DNA from: Bog-473 sp963750075
GTDB lineage: Bacteria > Actinomycetota > Acidimicrobiia > Acidimicrobiales > RAAP-2
Assembly: GCA_963750075.1 (NCBI GenBank)
Contig: CAVVPG010000004.1
Span: 496,001-560,000 of the forward strand
Direction of reading: 5' to 3'
DNA length: 64,000 nt
Numbering within the stretch: position 1 is the first letter of the stretch; every line of letters begins with the position of its first letter. Both the position numbers and the translations under genes were made by a program. This document shows, piece by piece, positions 16,814-25,254 of this stretch. The notes under the pieces were generated by a model. It was not told where the DNA came from and searched no databases. It was given only the letters and a program-made list of their open reading frames with translations.

Positions 16814-18085
16814 TCAGCCGTCGAGCAGCCGGACGTGCGAGATCGTCACCGGCGGCGCCGCCGGGCGGTGCCGCCGACCCAGCCGAGCGAGCTCGACCCG
16901 GCCCGGATCGGCCTCCGAGACCGCGCCGTAGGCCAGGATGACCATCGCGACGGTCGTCGCGATGATGGCGGGCCACCACAGGGCGATGGCGTGCTCTCGC
17001 CGATTGCCGAGGGCGAGGCAGACCACGGACAGGGCGGCGCACCACCCGAAGCGCGGCCAGCCCTGCCGCATGGTCAGCAGGAGGCACAGCGCGATCACCG
17101 GGAAGAAGTAGAAGCCGAGCAACTCGCTCTCGAGCACGACCCGGATCGTGAACGCCACGGCCATCACGAACAGCACGGTCGGCAGGTCGTGCCGGCGCCG
17201 GCAGGCCACCCAGCCCACCACCACCGCGGCGACGGTGGCGGCGAGGCGCAGCGTGCCGCCGCTGTACATGCCGTTCCCGAGCGAGCGGGCCAGGTGGCTG
17301 AAGGGCGTCCTCGATTCGTCGGCCGGGAAGAACGGCTGGTCCACGATCCGGTGCAGCGTCTCTCCCGCGTGCGTCACGAGCGCGGGGAGGACGACGACGA
17401 TGCTCGGCACCGCCAGCCGGCAGGCGAACGGCGGCAGGGCCCGCCAACCGTAGCGGGCCACCACCGGCGCCGCGGCGAGGAGCGCCAGCGGCTGGAACGC
17501 CACGGCGATCCCGAGCAGCCACCCGGCAGCGGCCAGGCCGCGAGCGCCGTCACGCTCCACGGCCAGCGCGGCCCACACCACGAAGGCGAGGGCCACGCAA
17601 TCCTCGGGGTGGCCCCAGAAGACCACTGCGCTCACGACACCGAGGCCCGCCACCAGCGACAGGGCGAGCCGCCGGCGTTCGGAGAAGGCCCACCGCCGCG
17701 CCACCGCGTCGAGGGCGAACAGCACGCTCGAGGCGAGGATCGTGGCGAAGGGCGCCAGCACGAGCCAGAAGGCCGCGTAGCCATGACGCATCTCGGCAGC
17801 GGTGCGCAGGCCCAGCGCGTGACCGAGGGCCATGAAGGGCGCCAGCGCGAACTCCAGCCCCGGCGGCGCGTCGAGCTGGGAGCCCGGCCCGTAGACGGCA
17901 GCCCAGTGGGCGTGCGCGATGGCCAGCCCGATGCCCGCGCTGTTCCACAGGTCGCTCACCGACTGCCAGCCGTGACGGGCCAGCGCCGACCACGCGACGG
18001 TGTAGACCAGCCCGGCCGCAACGATGATGGTGGTGGCGGTCAGCGGTGCCGACCGCTCGTCGACCCATGACGAGAACCTGCGCAT
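16814..18085 (-). CDS. Polytopic membrane protein, possibly a GT-C/DUF2029-like glycosyltransferase
   Basis: The 423-aa product has about ten hydrophobic helices, beginning TTIIVAAGLVYTVAWSAL. The segment SAVVFWGHPEDCVALAFVVW, with a conserved-looking HPED in a loop beside a helix, is reminiscent of DUF2029/GT87-type lipid-linked sugar transferases. A cytosolic basic tail (RLGRRHRP) ends the protein. A mannosyltransferase-like role in envelope glycan synthesis is possible but unproven. The gene converges with the secreted glycosidase-like gene, with 18 nt between the stops. Confidence 0.65.
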   Translation of the reverse strand: MRRFSSWVDERSAPLTATTIIVAAGLVYTVAWSALARHGWQSVSDLWNSAGIGLAIAHAHWAAVYGPGSQLDAPPGLEFALAPFMALGHALGLRTAAEMRHGYAAFWLVLAPFATILASSVLFALDAVARRWAFSERRRLALSLVAGLGVVSAVVFWGHPEDCVALAFVVWAALAVERDGARGLAAAGWLLGIAVAFQPLALLAAAPVVARYGWRALPPFACRLAVPSIVVVLPALVTHAGETLHRIVDQPFFPADESRTPFSHLARSLGNGMYSGGTLRLAATVAAVVVGWVACRRRHDLPTVLFVMAVAFTIRVVLESELLGFYFFPVIALCLLLTMRQGWPRFGWCAALSVVCLALGNRREHAIALWWPAIIATTVAMVILAYGAVSEADPGRVELARLGRRHRPAAPPVTISHVRLLDG

Positions 18086-18268
18086 TCCCCCTCATGCCTT
18101 CCGGCGACGCCCACGCCGTGGGCTCGCCCGAATCCTCCACGTTGCCGTGGGCCCGCGAACGGGCACTTTCCCCTGAACGCATTGTGACCGCGAGGCCGGC
18201 CTCGTACCAGGGTCGCAGGCGTCGCGGCCGCAGAAGCAACGAGACGGCAACCTCCGTGGGAATCACAC

Positions 18269-18622
18269 CTAGGGCACGGCGCCGTCCCACTCCGAGAGCG
18301 GTGCGCAGTGCCAGCGCCAGCGGGCCTGACGGGGCCGGCCCTCCAGATCGATCCGGCCGTTGGCCCAGAGCAGCACCTGCCAGGGGTCGTCACCGGGGCC
18401 GAGCGCGTGCCAGGGGAAGAGTCGTGCCATGACGGCGTCAGCGCGCCCGCTCCACAGGTCGACGGCGTACCACAGGGCCGCGTTGGCCGCGTGGGCCACG
18501 ACGCCGGCGACCGTGAACTCGAGACCGGGCACCGGCACGCTCCAGTCCGCGGCCAGCTCCGGCTCGAGGGCCGCCCGGCACAGCTCGGCGGCGGCCAGCA
18601 CGTCGTCGCCCGTCACGGACAC
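18269..18622 (-). CDS. DinB/mycothiol-maleylpyruvate-isomerase-like protein
   Basis: This is a 117-aa protein if started at GTG 18622 (VSVTGDDVLAAAELC). DWSVPVPG and VAGVVAHAANAALWYAVDLW match the first two helices of the DinB/MDMPI fold, including the metal-site His of VVAHA. The rest is shorter than in full-length members (about 160-250 aa), so this may be a minimal or divergent version. An in-frame ATG at 18691 would add 23 residues. It is divergent from the 18849 gene. Confidence 0.6.
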   Translation of the reverse strand: MSVTGDDVLAAAELCRAALEPELAADWSVPVPGLEFTVAGVVAHAANAALWYAVDLWSGRADAVMARLFPWHALGPGDDPWQVLLWANGRIDLEGRPRQARWRWHCAPLSEWDGAVP

Positions 18623-18767
18623 CCACGCGACCGAGGAGGCGCGCGTCCACCGCCCCGCGAAGGTCCGTTCGAGCCGGGGTACACGGGACATTCGGCACTG
18701 GTGCCCCGGGCCACCGCCCAAGCAGACTTGCCGTGACGTGGCGTACCCTGCCCACGGACAACGGTCA

Positions 18768-18857
18768 CCCCGGTCGGCCGTGGCCGGGGAGGGAAAATGG
18801 GCCTTTCGGCCCAGCAAGCAGGTACGAGAGGGGGCGTTTCTCCAGACGATGGAAACG
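18768..18857 (+). ncRNA. Candidate structured 5' leader with three hairpins
   Basis: Three stems follow one another on the plus strand. CCCCGG (18768-18773) pairs with CCGGGG (18784-18789). TGGGCC (18798-18803) pairs with GGCCCA (18808-18813) around a TTTC loop. CGTTTC (18835-18840) pairs with GAAACG (18852-18857). The last stem encloses the ATG at 18849, so folding would hide the start codon. I could not match it to a known riboswitch class. A regulatory leader for the 18849 gene is inference. Confidence 0.3.
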
Positions 18858-19280
18858 AACAACCGTTCCAACATCCCCGGTCACGGCGGAACCGTCGACT
18901 GCGCGACCCTCTATCTCTGCCGTCAGGGAGAGCGGTGGGTGGTGGTCATAGAGTCGCCCCACGTCAAAGGAGCGCTGCGCCTGCACCACACGGGCCGGGA
19001 CCCCTACGACGCGCGCTTCGAGCTGCTGTGCACCGCTCGGCGCGCCTGCCCCGATGCGGCCATCGTGAGCACCGACGGTGCGCTCGAGGGCGCCGACTTC
19101 GAGTGGCGATTGGACATCCGCGGCGTCGAGGCGAACCTCGGTGAGCTCGGGTTGGCCGTGCACCGCGAGCTCTCGGCCCAACCTGCGCCGCACGTGCGGC
19201 GACGTTCGCAGCGGCAGACCATCGGCACGTGCCATTGGGGCCGCTGCCCCGAGGTCTCGGGCCGGCCGCGCGCGTTCTGA
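18849..19280 (+). CDS. Hypothetical protein
   Basis: The 143-aa product is not recognised. It has a plausible globular profile with alternating strands (TLYLCRQGERWVVVIES, RFELLCTARR, DFEWRLDIRG) and a basic tail (PHVRRRSQRQ). Four Cys residues are spread through the protein without a zinc-finger spacing. ATG 18849 lies in the loop of a hairpin. It is flanked by a divergent DinB-like gene and a convergent TauD gene. Coding is likely from composition but not certain. Confidence 0.5.
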   Translation: METNNRSNIPGHGGTVDCATLYLCRQGERWVVVIESPHVKGALRLHHTGRDPYDARFELLCTARRACPDAAIVSTDGALEGADFEWRLDIRGVEANLGELGLAVHRELSAQPAPHVRRRSQRQTIGTCHWGRCPEVSGRPRAF

Positions 19281-19294
19281 CCGCCCGGTACCGC

Positions 19295-20164
19295 TCAGCC
19301 GACCCCGACCGGCGCCGCGCCCTTGACGCTGGTGCGGTACATCTCCCGGCGCACGCCCGAGTAGTCGTTCAATGCGTTGTGCATGGTGCACCGGTTGTCC
19401 CAGATGGCGAGCGTGTGGACCGACCAGCGCAGGCGGCAGGTGAAGTTCTCGTTGATGCTGTGCCGGTGCAGGTGGGCCAGCAGAGCCTGTGACTCCTCCT
19501 TCGTCCACCCCGCGAAGCGCACCGTGTAGACGGGGTTGACGTAGAGCGCCCGCCGGCCGGTGACCGGGTGGACGGCCACGACCGGGTGCACGTGCTCGGC
19601 GTAGGCCTCGGCCGACGGCGCGATGGCCATGGAGGTGAGGTCCTTGACCTGGTCCAGCAGGCCGCCGGTGCCGTAGGCCAGGCCGGCCGAGTGCACTGCG
19701 CTCAGGCCGTCGAGCGTCGCCCGCAGGCCGCCCGAGAGGGTCTCGTAGGCGAGGTACTGGTTCGACCACACGGTGTCGCCCCCGTGGTCGGGCACGTCCC
19801 AGGCATGGAGAAGGGTGTAGGCCGGCGGCGCGGGGAGATAGCTCAGGTCGCTGTGCCACACGTTGGCGAAATTGAGGACGTCGGTCGGCTCCTTGATGAC
19901 CCGGATGACGTAGGGCCGGTCCTCCAGCGGGTCGACGAACGGCGTCACGTCTCGGCCGCCCAGCAGGTCGGTCACCCGCTCCAGGTCGTCGAGACCGAGC
20001 TCCTGCCCGGGAAGGAAGACGACGAGGTGGGCGGCCAGTGCCCGGCGCAGGTCGTCGAGCTGCGCCGGCTCGGTGACCCGCGCCAGGTCGATCCCGGTGA
20101 CGGTGGCGCCGAGCGCACCCGCGACCGGCTCCACCGTGAGGGAGTCGGTCCGCGCCGTCGCCAC
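19295..20164 (-). CDS. TauD/TfdA-family 2-oxoglutarate dioxygenase
   Basis: This is a complete 289-aa Fe(II)/2-oxoglutarate dioxygenase. The iron ligands are His and Asp in NVWHSDLSYL and the distal His in CTMHNALNDY; the 2-oxoglutarate Arg is in GVRREMYRTSVKG. GALGATVTGIDLARV at the N-terminus is typical of TauD. Family members cleave taurine, alkylsulfonates, sulfate esters or aryloxyacetates; the substrate here is not evident. The start (GTG 20164) is 12 nt after the stop of the amidohydrolase gene, so the two form an operon. Confidence 0.92.
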   Translation of the reverse strand: MATARTDSLTVEPVAGALGATVTGIDLARVTEPAQLDDLRRALAAHLVVFLPGQELGLDDLERVTDLLGGRDVTPFVDPLEDRPYVIRVIKEPTDVLNFANVWHSDLSYLPAPPAYTLLHAWDVPDHGGDTVWSNQYLAYETLSGGLRATLDGLSAVHSAGLAYGTGGLLDQVKDLTSMAIAPSAEAYAEHVHPVVAVHPVTGRRALYVNPVYTVRFAGWTKEESQALLAHLHRHSINENFTCRLRWSVHTLAIWDNRCTMHNALNDYSGVRREMYRTSVKGAAPVGVG

Positions 20165-20176
20165 GTCGCGCCTTGC

Positions 20177-21307
20177 TCAGGCGAGTCCGAGGAGCTCGGC
20201 CCCGTTGCGCCAGAAAAAGCGCTCCCGGGTCGACTCGTCGAAGCCGGCCACTGCATCGCCGAACGCCTCGAACGGCCGCTTCCCGCCCTCGGGGTGCGGG
20301 TAGTCCGTCGAGAACATGAAGAGGTCGGGACCGCACTGCTCGAGCAACCAGGCCGTGTCCTCGAACGGGAACGGCGTGAAGCGCACCTGGCGGCGCAGGT
20401 ACTCGGAGGGCAGAAGCTGCAGCTCTCGCAATGCCGGCTCGAACTTGGAGAACGAGCGCAGGGCGTGGTCGACGTTGCGAAGCATCCCCGGCACCCAGGT
20501 GGCACCGAGCTCGATGGCCGCGCCGCGCAGGGCCGGATGGCGCTCGAAGACACCGTCGAGCGCCATGCAGGCGAGGAAGCGCTCCGGCGAGTGGTGCAAC
20601 ACGGGGAAGTCCTTCGACCGGAGGTTCTCGCCGCCACCGAGCCAGTCCTTGGGGCGGGGCAGCCCGTTGTTGTGGAAGGCCCGCGGCAGGAGCTTGCCTC
20701 CCCCGACGTGGAGCACGAAGGGCACCCCGGCCTCGGCCAGGCAGGCCCAGACGGGGTCGACGTCGAGGTGCGTGGGCGAGAAGTCCCCTGGGGCGTCCGA
20801 CGGCACCCAGAGCGCGGCCACCCCGGACTCGAGCGCCCGCTCCAGTGCCAGCAGGGCGCGGCCGGGGTCGTTGAGAGGGAGGAAGCCCACCGCCTTGAGC
20901 CGCGGGTCGGGGGCGCAGAACGCGGCCATGGCCCGGTTGAGGGCCTCGGTCCCGCCGTAGAGGACATCGGGCTCCTTGCTCCGCGCGAAGTGACCGAGGG
21001 CGAAGGTGGGGAAGACGAGCTGCGCGTCGATGTGCAGCGCATCGAGGACCCGGGAGCGGACCTCGGTGTCGAGCGCTCCAGGCGCCATCCACCCCTTCGG
21101 GCCCTGCAGCACCTCGCGGCCGATCTCCTGGTGGCGGTGCGACTCCCAGAGCTCGGGCAGGCTCGCCATCAACTTGGCCGCCCCGGCACCGGCGCCCTCG
21201 AGCCCCAGCGGGGCGAGCTGGTCGCGGACCTGGTCCTCTGCGAATCCGCCGAGCCAGTCCGGCGTCTCCATCAGGTGGCTGTCGGCGTCGAAAATCGCTG
21301 TCTGCAT
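20177..21307 (-). CDS. Amidohydrolase family protein (ACMSD-like)
   Basis: This 376-aa TIM-barrel metal hydrolase has an N-terminal DADSHLMETPDW in place of the usual HxH, an internal FVLHVGG and a C-terminal FSTDYPHPEGG with the catalytic Asp, as in the amidohydrolase-2/ACMSD group found in aromatic and ring-cleavage catabolism. Start ATG 21307 follows a G-run that may act as ribosome site. It is first in an operon with TauD. It may perform decarboxylation or hydrolysis of a pathway intermediate; the substrate is unknown. Confidence 0.9.
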   Translation of the reverse strand: MQTAIFDADSHLMETPDWLGGFAEDQVRDQLAPLGLEGAGAGAAKLMASLPELWESHRHQEIGREVLQGPKGWMAPGALDTEVRSRVLDALHIDAQLVFPTFALGHFARSKEPDVLYGGTEALNRAMAAFCAPDPRLKAVGFLPLNDPGRALLALERALESGVAALWVPSDAPGDFSPTHLDVDPVWACLAEAGVPFVLHVGGGKLLPRAFHNNGLPRPKDWLGGGENLRSKDFPVLHHSPERFLACMALDGVFERHPALRGAAIELGATWVPGMLRNVDHALRSFSKFEPALRELQLLPSEYLRRQVRFTPFPFEDTAWLLEQCGPDLFMFSTDYPHPEGGKRPFEAFGDAVAGFDESTRERFFWRNGAELLGLA

Positions 21308-21585
21308 TGGGCCCCCCGGCGGGTACAGGTCGTCATTGCCAGCGTAGACCCGCTGTCACCGCCTGATTGGGGCCGCCGAGGGCCAATTGGGACCGCCTCA
21401 TTGGTGCTACCCCGATCCCGGGCGTCCGCCGGGCCCGCCCGGACACGAGACCCGCGCCGCAACCCGAGGCTCAGACAACATTTATGTGCCTCATAGGTTT
21501 CTATGACCTGGCGTACAGACCCGACGTATGCAATGGAACCCGTGGAGCAGCACCCCCCTGCCGGGCGCTCAGACGGAGGACGCAC

Positions 21586-23244
21586 ATGACCGAGGACCAG
21601 AACGACCCGACGACCAACGAGCCGGTGAGCGGACCGGGCACCGAGCCCGAGACCGCTCCGATCGCCGTGCCCGAGGCCACGGGCCAGGCCATCGCCTTGC
21701 CGGCCACCACTCCTCCGGTGCCCGGCGGTGCCGCCGCCTCGCCCGAGCAGCCCGACACACCACCGATGGGTGTGCCGCAGGGCTCCGAGGCTCCCACGGG
21801 CACCTACGCGTTGGGCGCGCTGGCGGGGAACCCCATGCTCGGCCAGCCGAGCGACCGCCCCTACGCCGGGCCCCCCACCGACCCCGGCGCGCCGATGTGG
21901 GCGGCTCCCGTCGCCACCGGCGCCCCAGCCAGCGGTGCGCACCACGTGCGCAACGGCGTGCTGGCGGGTGTCGCCGCCTTCGCTCTCCTGGCCGGCGGCG
22001 TCGCCCTCGGCCACGCCGCCTGGACCAACGGCACCTCCAACCCGTTGGCCGCCCCGTCCTCGGGCAGTACGCGGCTGCCGTCGGGCTCCGGGTCCGCGGG
22101 GAGCGGATCGGGGAGCCCCTTCGGGAACGGGTCGCCCTTCGGCGGGGTGTTCGGCAACTCGGGCAACACCGGCAGCGGCAACTCGGGAAACTCCGGCGGA
22201 GGCAACGCCTCGTCGGGCTCCTCGGGACCGAAGGACACCACGGCGATCGCGGCCAAGGTCGACCCTGGTCTGGTCGACGTCAACACGACGGTCGGCTACG
22301 CCGGGGAGCAGGCGGCCGGGACCGGCATCGTGCTGAGCTCCAACGGCGTGATCCTGACCAACAACCACGTGATCGATGGCGCGACCAAAATCAGCGTCAC
22401 CGACGTCGGCAACCAGAAGACCTACACCGCCAAGGTGGTGGGTTACGACCGCACCAAGGACATCGCGGTGCTCCAGCTGCAGAACGCCTCCGGCCTCCAG
22501 ACGGCGGCACTGGCCGACTCGTCCAACGCCTCGGTCGGTGAGGGCGTCGTCGGTGTCGGCAATGCCGGCGGCACCGGTGGCACGCCCAGCGCGGCGGGCG
22601 GGACGGTCACGGCCCTGAACCAGTCGATCACGGCCAGCGACCAGGGCGACGGGACCTCGGAGCAGCTGAGCGGCCTCATCGAGACCAACGCGGACATCCA
22701 ACCCGGGGACTCGGGCGGTGCGCTCGTCAACGCCTCGGGACAGGTGATCGGCGTGGACACGGCCGCCTCGGCCGGCTTCTCCTTCCAGTCCAACGGTCAG
22801 TCCCAGGGGAACCAGGGCTTCGCCATCCCGATCAACACGGCGCTCTCCCTCGCTCGCCAGATCGAGGCCGGGAACGCGTCCTCCACGGTGCACATCGGGG
22901 AGACCGCCTTCCTGGGCGTCGAGATCAGCCCGCAGGGCAACTCGGGCAACAGCGGCGGGTTCGGTGGCGTCTTCGGGAACAGCGGGAACACCGGGAGCAG
23001 CGGCCCGTCGGTCGCAGGCGCCTCGGTGGCCGGCGTCGTCACCAACGAGCCCGCCCAAGAGGCCGGCATCGCTCAGGGCGACGTCATCACCTCGCTCGGT
23101 GGCACGTCCATCGACTCGGCCGACGCCCTGACCAACGCCATGGCGTCCCACCACCCCGGGGACAAGGTGAGCATCGGCTGGACGGACACCTCCGGCCAGA
23201 GCCACACGGCCACGGTCCAGCTCTCCTCCGGCCCGCCTCAGTAG
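21586..23244 (+). CDS. HtrA/PepD-like membrane-anchored trypsin-like serine protease with PDZ domain
   Basis: The 552-aa product has a long Pro/Ala/Gly-rich cytosolic N-terminus (1-120), one transmembrane helix (about 124-146), a Gly/Ser/Asn-rich linker, and a trypsin-like domain with His261 (NNHVIDG), Asp292 (RTKDIAVLQL) and Ser376 (QPGDSGGAL). A PDZ domain follows (about 450-545; GVVTNEPAQEAGIAQGDVI). This is the layout of actinobacterial HtrA/PepD quality-control proteases acting outside the membrane. ATG 21586 has GGAGG 6 nt upstream. A second Gly/Asn/Ser-rich insert (QGNSGNSGGFGG) splits the start of the PDZ domain. A strong terminator follows. Confidence 0.92.
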   Translation: MTEDQNDPTTNEPVSGPGTEPETAPIAVPEATGQAIALPATTPPVPGGAAASPEQPDTPPMGVPQGSEAPTGTYALGALAGNPMLGQPSDRPYAGPPTDPGAPMWAAPVATGAPASGAHHVRNGVLAGVAAFALLAGGVALGHAAWTNGTSNPLAAPSSGSTRLPSGSGSAGSGSGSPFGNGSPFGGVFGNSGNTGSGNSGNSGGGNASSGSSGPKDTTAIAAKVDPGLVDVNTTVGYAGEQAAGTGIVLSSNGVILTNNHVIDGATKISVTDVGNQKTYTAKVVGYDRTKDIAVLQLQNASGLQTAALADSSNASVGEGVVGVGNAGGTGGTPSAAGGTVTALNQSITASDQGDGTSEQLSGLIETNADIQPGDSGGALVNASGQVIGVDTAASAGFSFQSNGQSQGNQGFAIPINTALSLARQIEAGNASSTVHIGETAFLGVEISPQGNSGNSGGFGGVFGNSGNTGSSGPSVAGASVAGVVTNEPAQEAGIAQGDVITSLGGTSIDSADALTNAMASHHPGDKVSIGWTDTSGQSHTATVQLSSGPPQ

Positions 23245-23250
23245 TCGCAC

Positions 23251-23285
23251 CGAGATAGCCCCTCCGTTGCGGAGGGGCTATCTCG
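23251..23285. terminator. Bidirectional terminator hairpin
   Basis: A perfect 16-bp stem: CGAGATAGCCCCTCCG (23251-23266), loop TTG, and its exact complement (23270-23285). It lies between the convergent protease and DUF2510 genes, and its right arm includes the stop codon and last codons of the minus-strand gene. No T-run is present, as is common in actinobacteria. Confidence 0.85.
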
Positions 23286-24021
23286 AGACCAGCCGTACCA
23301 GCGACACCAGCATCGCCAGGACGGCGGCGCTGAGCACGGCGATGAGGCCCCAGCCCACGCTGATGCTGGAGCCGGCGGGCACAGTCGCCTGCGTGATCTT
23401 CTGCACGATGCGGAACATGTCGTAGATGGCGAATACCAGGGTGGCCGCTGCCACGAGCGCCGTGAGGATCGCCAGCAGGAGGTCGTCGTTGGTGAGCGAC
23501 AGCCCGGCGAACACCAGCAGGACGATGCCGCCGATGAAGGTGACGTACCCGTTGACGTCGATCAGGCTGGAGATCCCGGGGTCCAGGCCGTTGACGGAGA
23601 GGTGGAATCCCAAGATCCCGACCGAGCCGCTGATGTGCACCCACGACCCCACGGAACCGAACAGCAGCGTGATGGCCGACACGATGAGCAGCAGCAGCCC
23701 GAGGTTCACGGTGGCTGGCGCGGTCTTCGGCTTGGTGTAGGCCGTCGGAGTGTAGGGATTGGCGGACAACCTGGGCGCAGCGGGCCCGCCGGCAGCGGCC
23801 GGTGCGGCCGTCGTGGCCGGGACGGCGCCCTCCTCGACCCACCCCGAGACCGTCCAGTGCCGGCGGCCGGTCCACGTCTGGCCGTCCCAGTAGGCCTGGT
23901 TGTTGGGATTGACCCCGTTGGGGTACCAGCCCGGCTCACTGGGGTTCGCCCCCACCGGGTGCCATCCGAGGTCGGGCGCACTCCCGGTCACGGCTGCAGT
24001 TTGGGCCTCTTCATCGACCAT
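23278..24021 (-). CDS. DUF2510 domain-containing membrane protein
   Basis: The 247-aa product has an N-terminal DUF2510 segment (EPGWYPNGVNPNNQAYWDG, then QTWTGRRHW), an Ala/Pro-rich linker and about four transmembrane helices (from VNLGLLLLIVSAITLLFG to LIAVLSAAVLAMLVSLV). DUF2510 is a short WYPDP...YWDG...W module common at the N-terminus of actinobacterial membrane proteins; its function is unknown. ATG 24021 follows GAGGTGG. The longer in-frame ORF to 24354 is antisense to the next gene and is rejected. The stop lies inside the terminator stem. Confidence 0.85.
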   Translation of the reverse strand: MVDEEAQTAAVTGSAPDLGWHPVGANPSEPGWYPNGVNPNNQAYWDGQTWTGRRHWTVSGWVEEGAVPATTAAPAAAGGPAAPRLSANPYTPTAYTKPKTAPATVNLGLLLLIVSAITLLFGSVGSWVHISGSVGILGFHLSVNGLDPGISSLIDVNGYVTFIGGIVLLVFAGLSLTNDDLLLAILTALVAAATLVFAIYDMFRIVQKITQATVPAGSSISVGWGLIAVLSAAVLAMLVSLVRLVSR

Positions 24022-24079
24022 CGGGCCACCTCGCTCCGTCCTGGCGTGTCCGCCCGACTGAGAAAGTAGCCTGGTTGGC

Positions 24080-24379
24080 ATGGCGAATCGCGGCTTTGAT
24101 CCCGAGGAAGCGCTCATCGACGATGCGCTCGGCGACGACGAGCTGACGGCGCTGGCCCTGGCCGCCGACCCGGACGCGCCCCTGCCCGACGATGCGGTGC
24201 CTCTCTCCCTGCACCTGGCCCGGTTCGGCCCCACGTTGCCGCTCTGGTACATGCCGCCGAGCGTCTCGCGGGGCGGGCGGCGCTGGAAGACACCGTTCGT
24301 CCTCGCCATCGTCTCGGCGTTCCTGCTCATCGACGCCCTGGGCCTGTGCAACACCTACGGGATCCTCAGCCTGGCCTGA
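24080..24379 (+). CDS. Small single-pass membrane protein
   Basis: The 99-aa product has an acidic N-terminus (DPEEALIDDALGDDEL), a middle with LPLWYMPPS, and one C-terminal helix (TPFVLAIVSAFLLIDALGL) ending near the terminus, as in tail-anchored proteins. It is divergent from the DUF2510 gene, with 58 nt between starts. No family is recognised. Confidence 0.6.
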   Translation: MANRGFDPEEALIDDALGDDELTALALAADPDAPLPDDAVPLSLHLARFGPTLPLWYMPPSVSRGGRRWKTPFVLAIVSAFLLIDALGLCNTYGILSLA

Positions 24380-24439
24380 GGCGCCGGCCGGCGTCGTGTC
24401 CGGCGCGACGCCCTCGGACCTGCCGTGACCCTCAGGGCG

Positions 24440-24790
24440 TTACGGCTTGCCGGCGGCCACCCAGCTCTTCACCCGCGCGTCGCTGATCCTCCGGGCCGTC
24501 GCCATGTTCGCCCAAGCCCGGAAGCGGGCCTTCTCGTCGTCCTTCAACCGGGAGTACATCGTCGTCTCGGCCGGAGCGGACCTCGCTGGCCGGGCATTCC
24601 TGCTGGCGCCCTGGCCGCCCCGCGCCCGTGCCCGCTCGATGAACGGCTTGAGGGCCCCCCTGAGACTGGCGGCGTTGGCGGCGCTGACGTCGATCTCGTA
24701 GGCCTTCCCGTCGAGCGCGAACTCGACCGTCTCGTCCGCGTCACCCCCGTCCAGGTCGTCGGTCAACTTCACAATCACGGTCTTTGCCAT
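24440..24790 (-). CDS. lsr2: Lsr2-family nucleoid-associated protein
   Basis: This is an H-NS-like DNA-bridging protein of actinobacteria that silences AT-rich DNA. The 116-aa product starts AKTVIVKLTDDLDGGDADET and continues with EFALDGKAYEIDVSAANA and LRGALKPFIERAR, the canonical N-terminal dimerisation half. A basic, Ala/Pro-rich linker leads to a C-terminal domain (RFRAWANMATARRISDARV) that has the right position and helix pattern but lacks the RGR minor-groove motif of mycobacterial Lsr2. ATG 24790 is the family start; the longer in-frame extension is noise. Confidence 0.85.
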   Translation of the reverse strand: MAKTVIVKLTDDLDGGDADETVEFALDGKAYEIDVSAANAASLRGALKPFIERARARGGQGASRNARPARSAPAETTMYSRLKDDEKARFRAWANMATARRISDARVKSWVAAGKP

Positions 24791-25005
24791 GGGGTCATCG
24801 TTGCAGAGGGCGCCGACCAGGGCCAACGCGCCTCGACCTCCCTCTCCTGCCGGCCCGGACGGATCGGGCACCCCTTGCCATAGGCTCTCAGCAGTCCTGA
24901 CGCGCCGGGTTCGACCCTTATTTCCCCCTCCGTCGAACCATGGCGCGTCGGGGCGCGCAGGGGGTGAAGCGCCTTCGGCTGGGCCCGGCCGGGCCAGACG
25001 CGAGA

Positions 25006-25254
25006 ATGAGCGGCATGGCCCGGCGTTCGAGGCGAGGCAGCAGCCCGCGCGACGACACGCCCGTGAGAACCCCGAGGCACGGAGCACACTGGCGTGCGGA
25101 TGGGACACCGAAGACCTCCTACATGTCACAGGCCGAGGCATTGGCCATGGCCGACGAGCGCCGCCTCGAGGCGGGCGCCAACCTCAGCGCGTACCGCTGC
25201 GAGGTCTGCGCTGCCTGGCACTTGGGCAACTCGGTGGGGCGGCATGAGCGCTGA
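25006..25254 (+). CDS. Small zinc-ribbon-like hypothetical protein
   Basis: The 82-aa product has a very basic N-terminus (MARRSRRGSSPR), then KTSYMSQAEALAMADERRLE and a C-terminal YRCEVCAAWHLGN, in which CxxC plus His may bind one zinc. It looks like the small basic proteins with a CxxC...WHLG ending seen in actinobacteria; the function is unknown. The start could also be 24940 or 25015. Its 3' end overlaps the next gene by 11 nt, so the two are probably coupled. Confidence 0.6.
   Translation: MSGMARRSRRGSSPRDDTPVRTPRHGAHWRADGTPKTSYMSQAEALAMADERRLEAGANLSAYRCEVCAAWHLGNSVGRHER

Noticed and set aside
19568..21496. A 642-codon plus-strand open frame antisense to TauD and amidohydrolase
   Set aside because: The minus-strand genes have full catalytic motifs; this frame has none.
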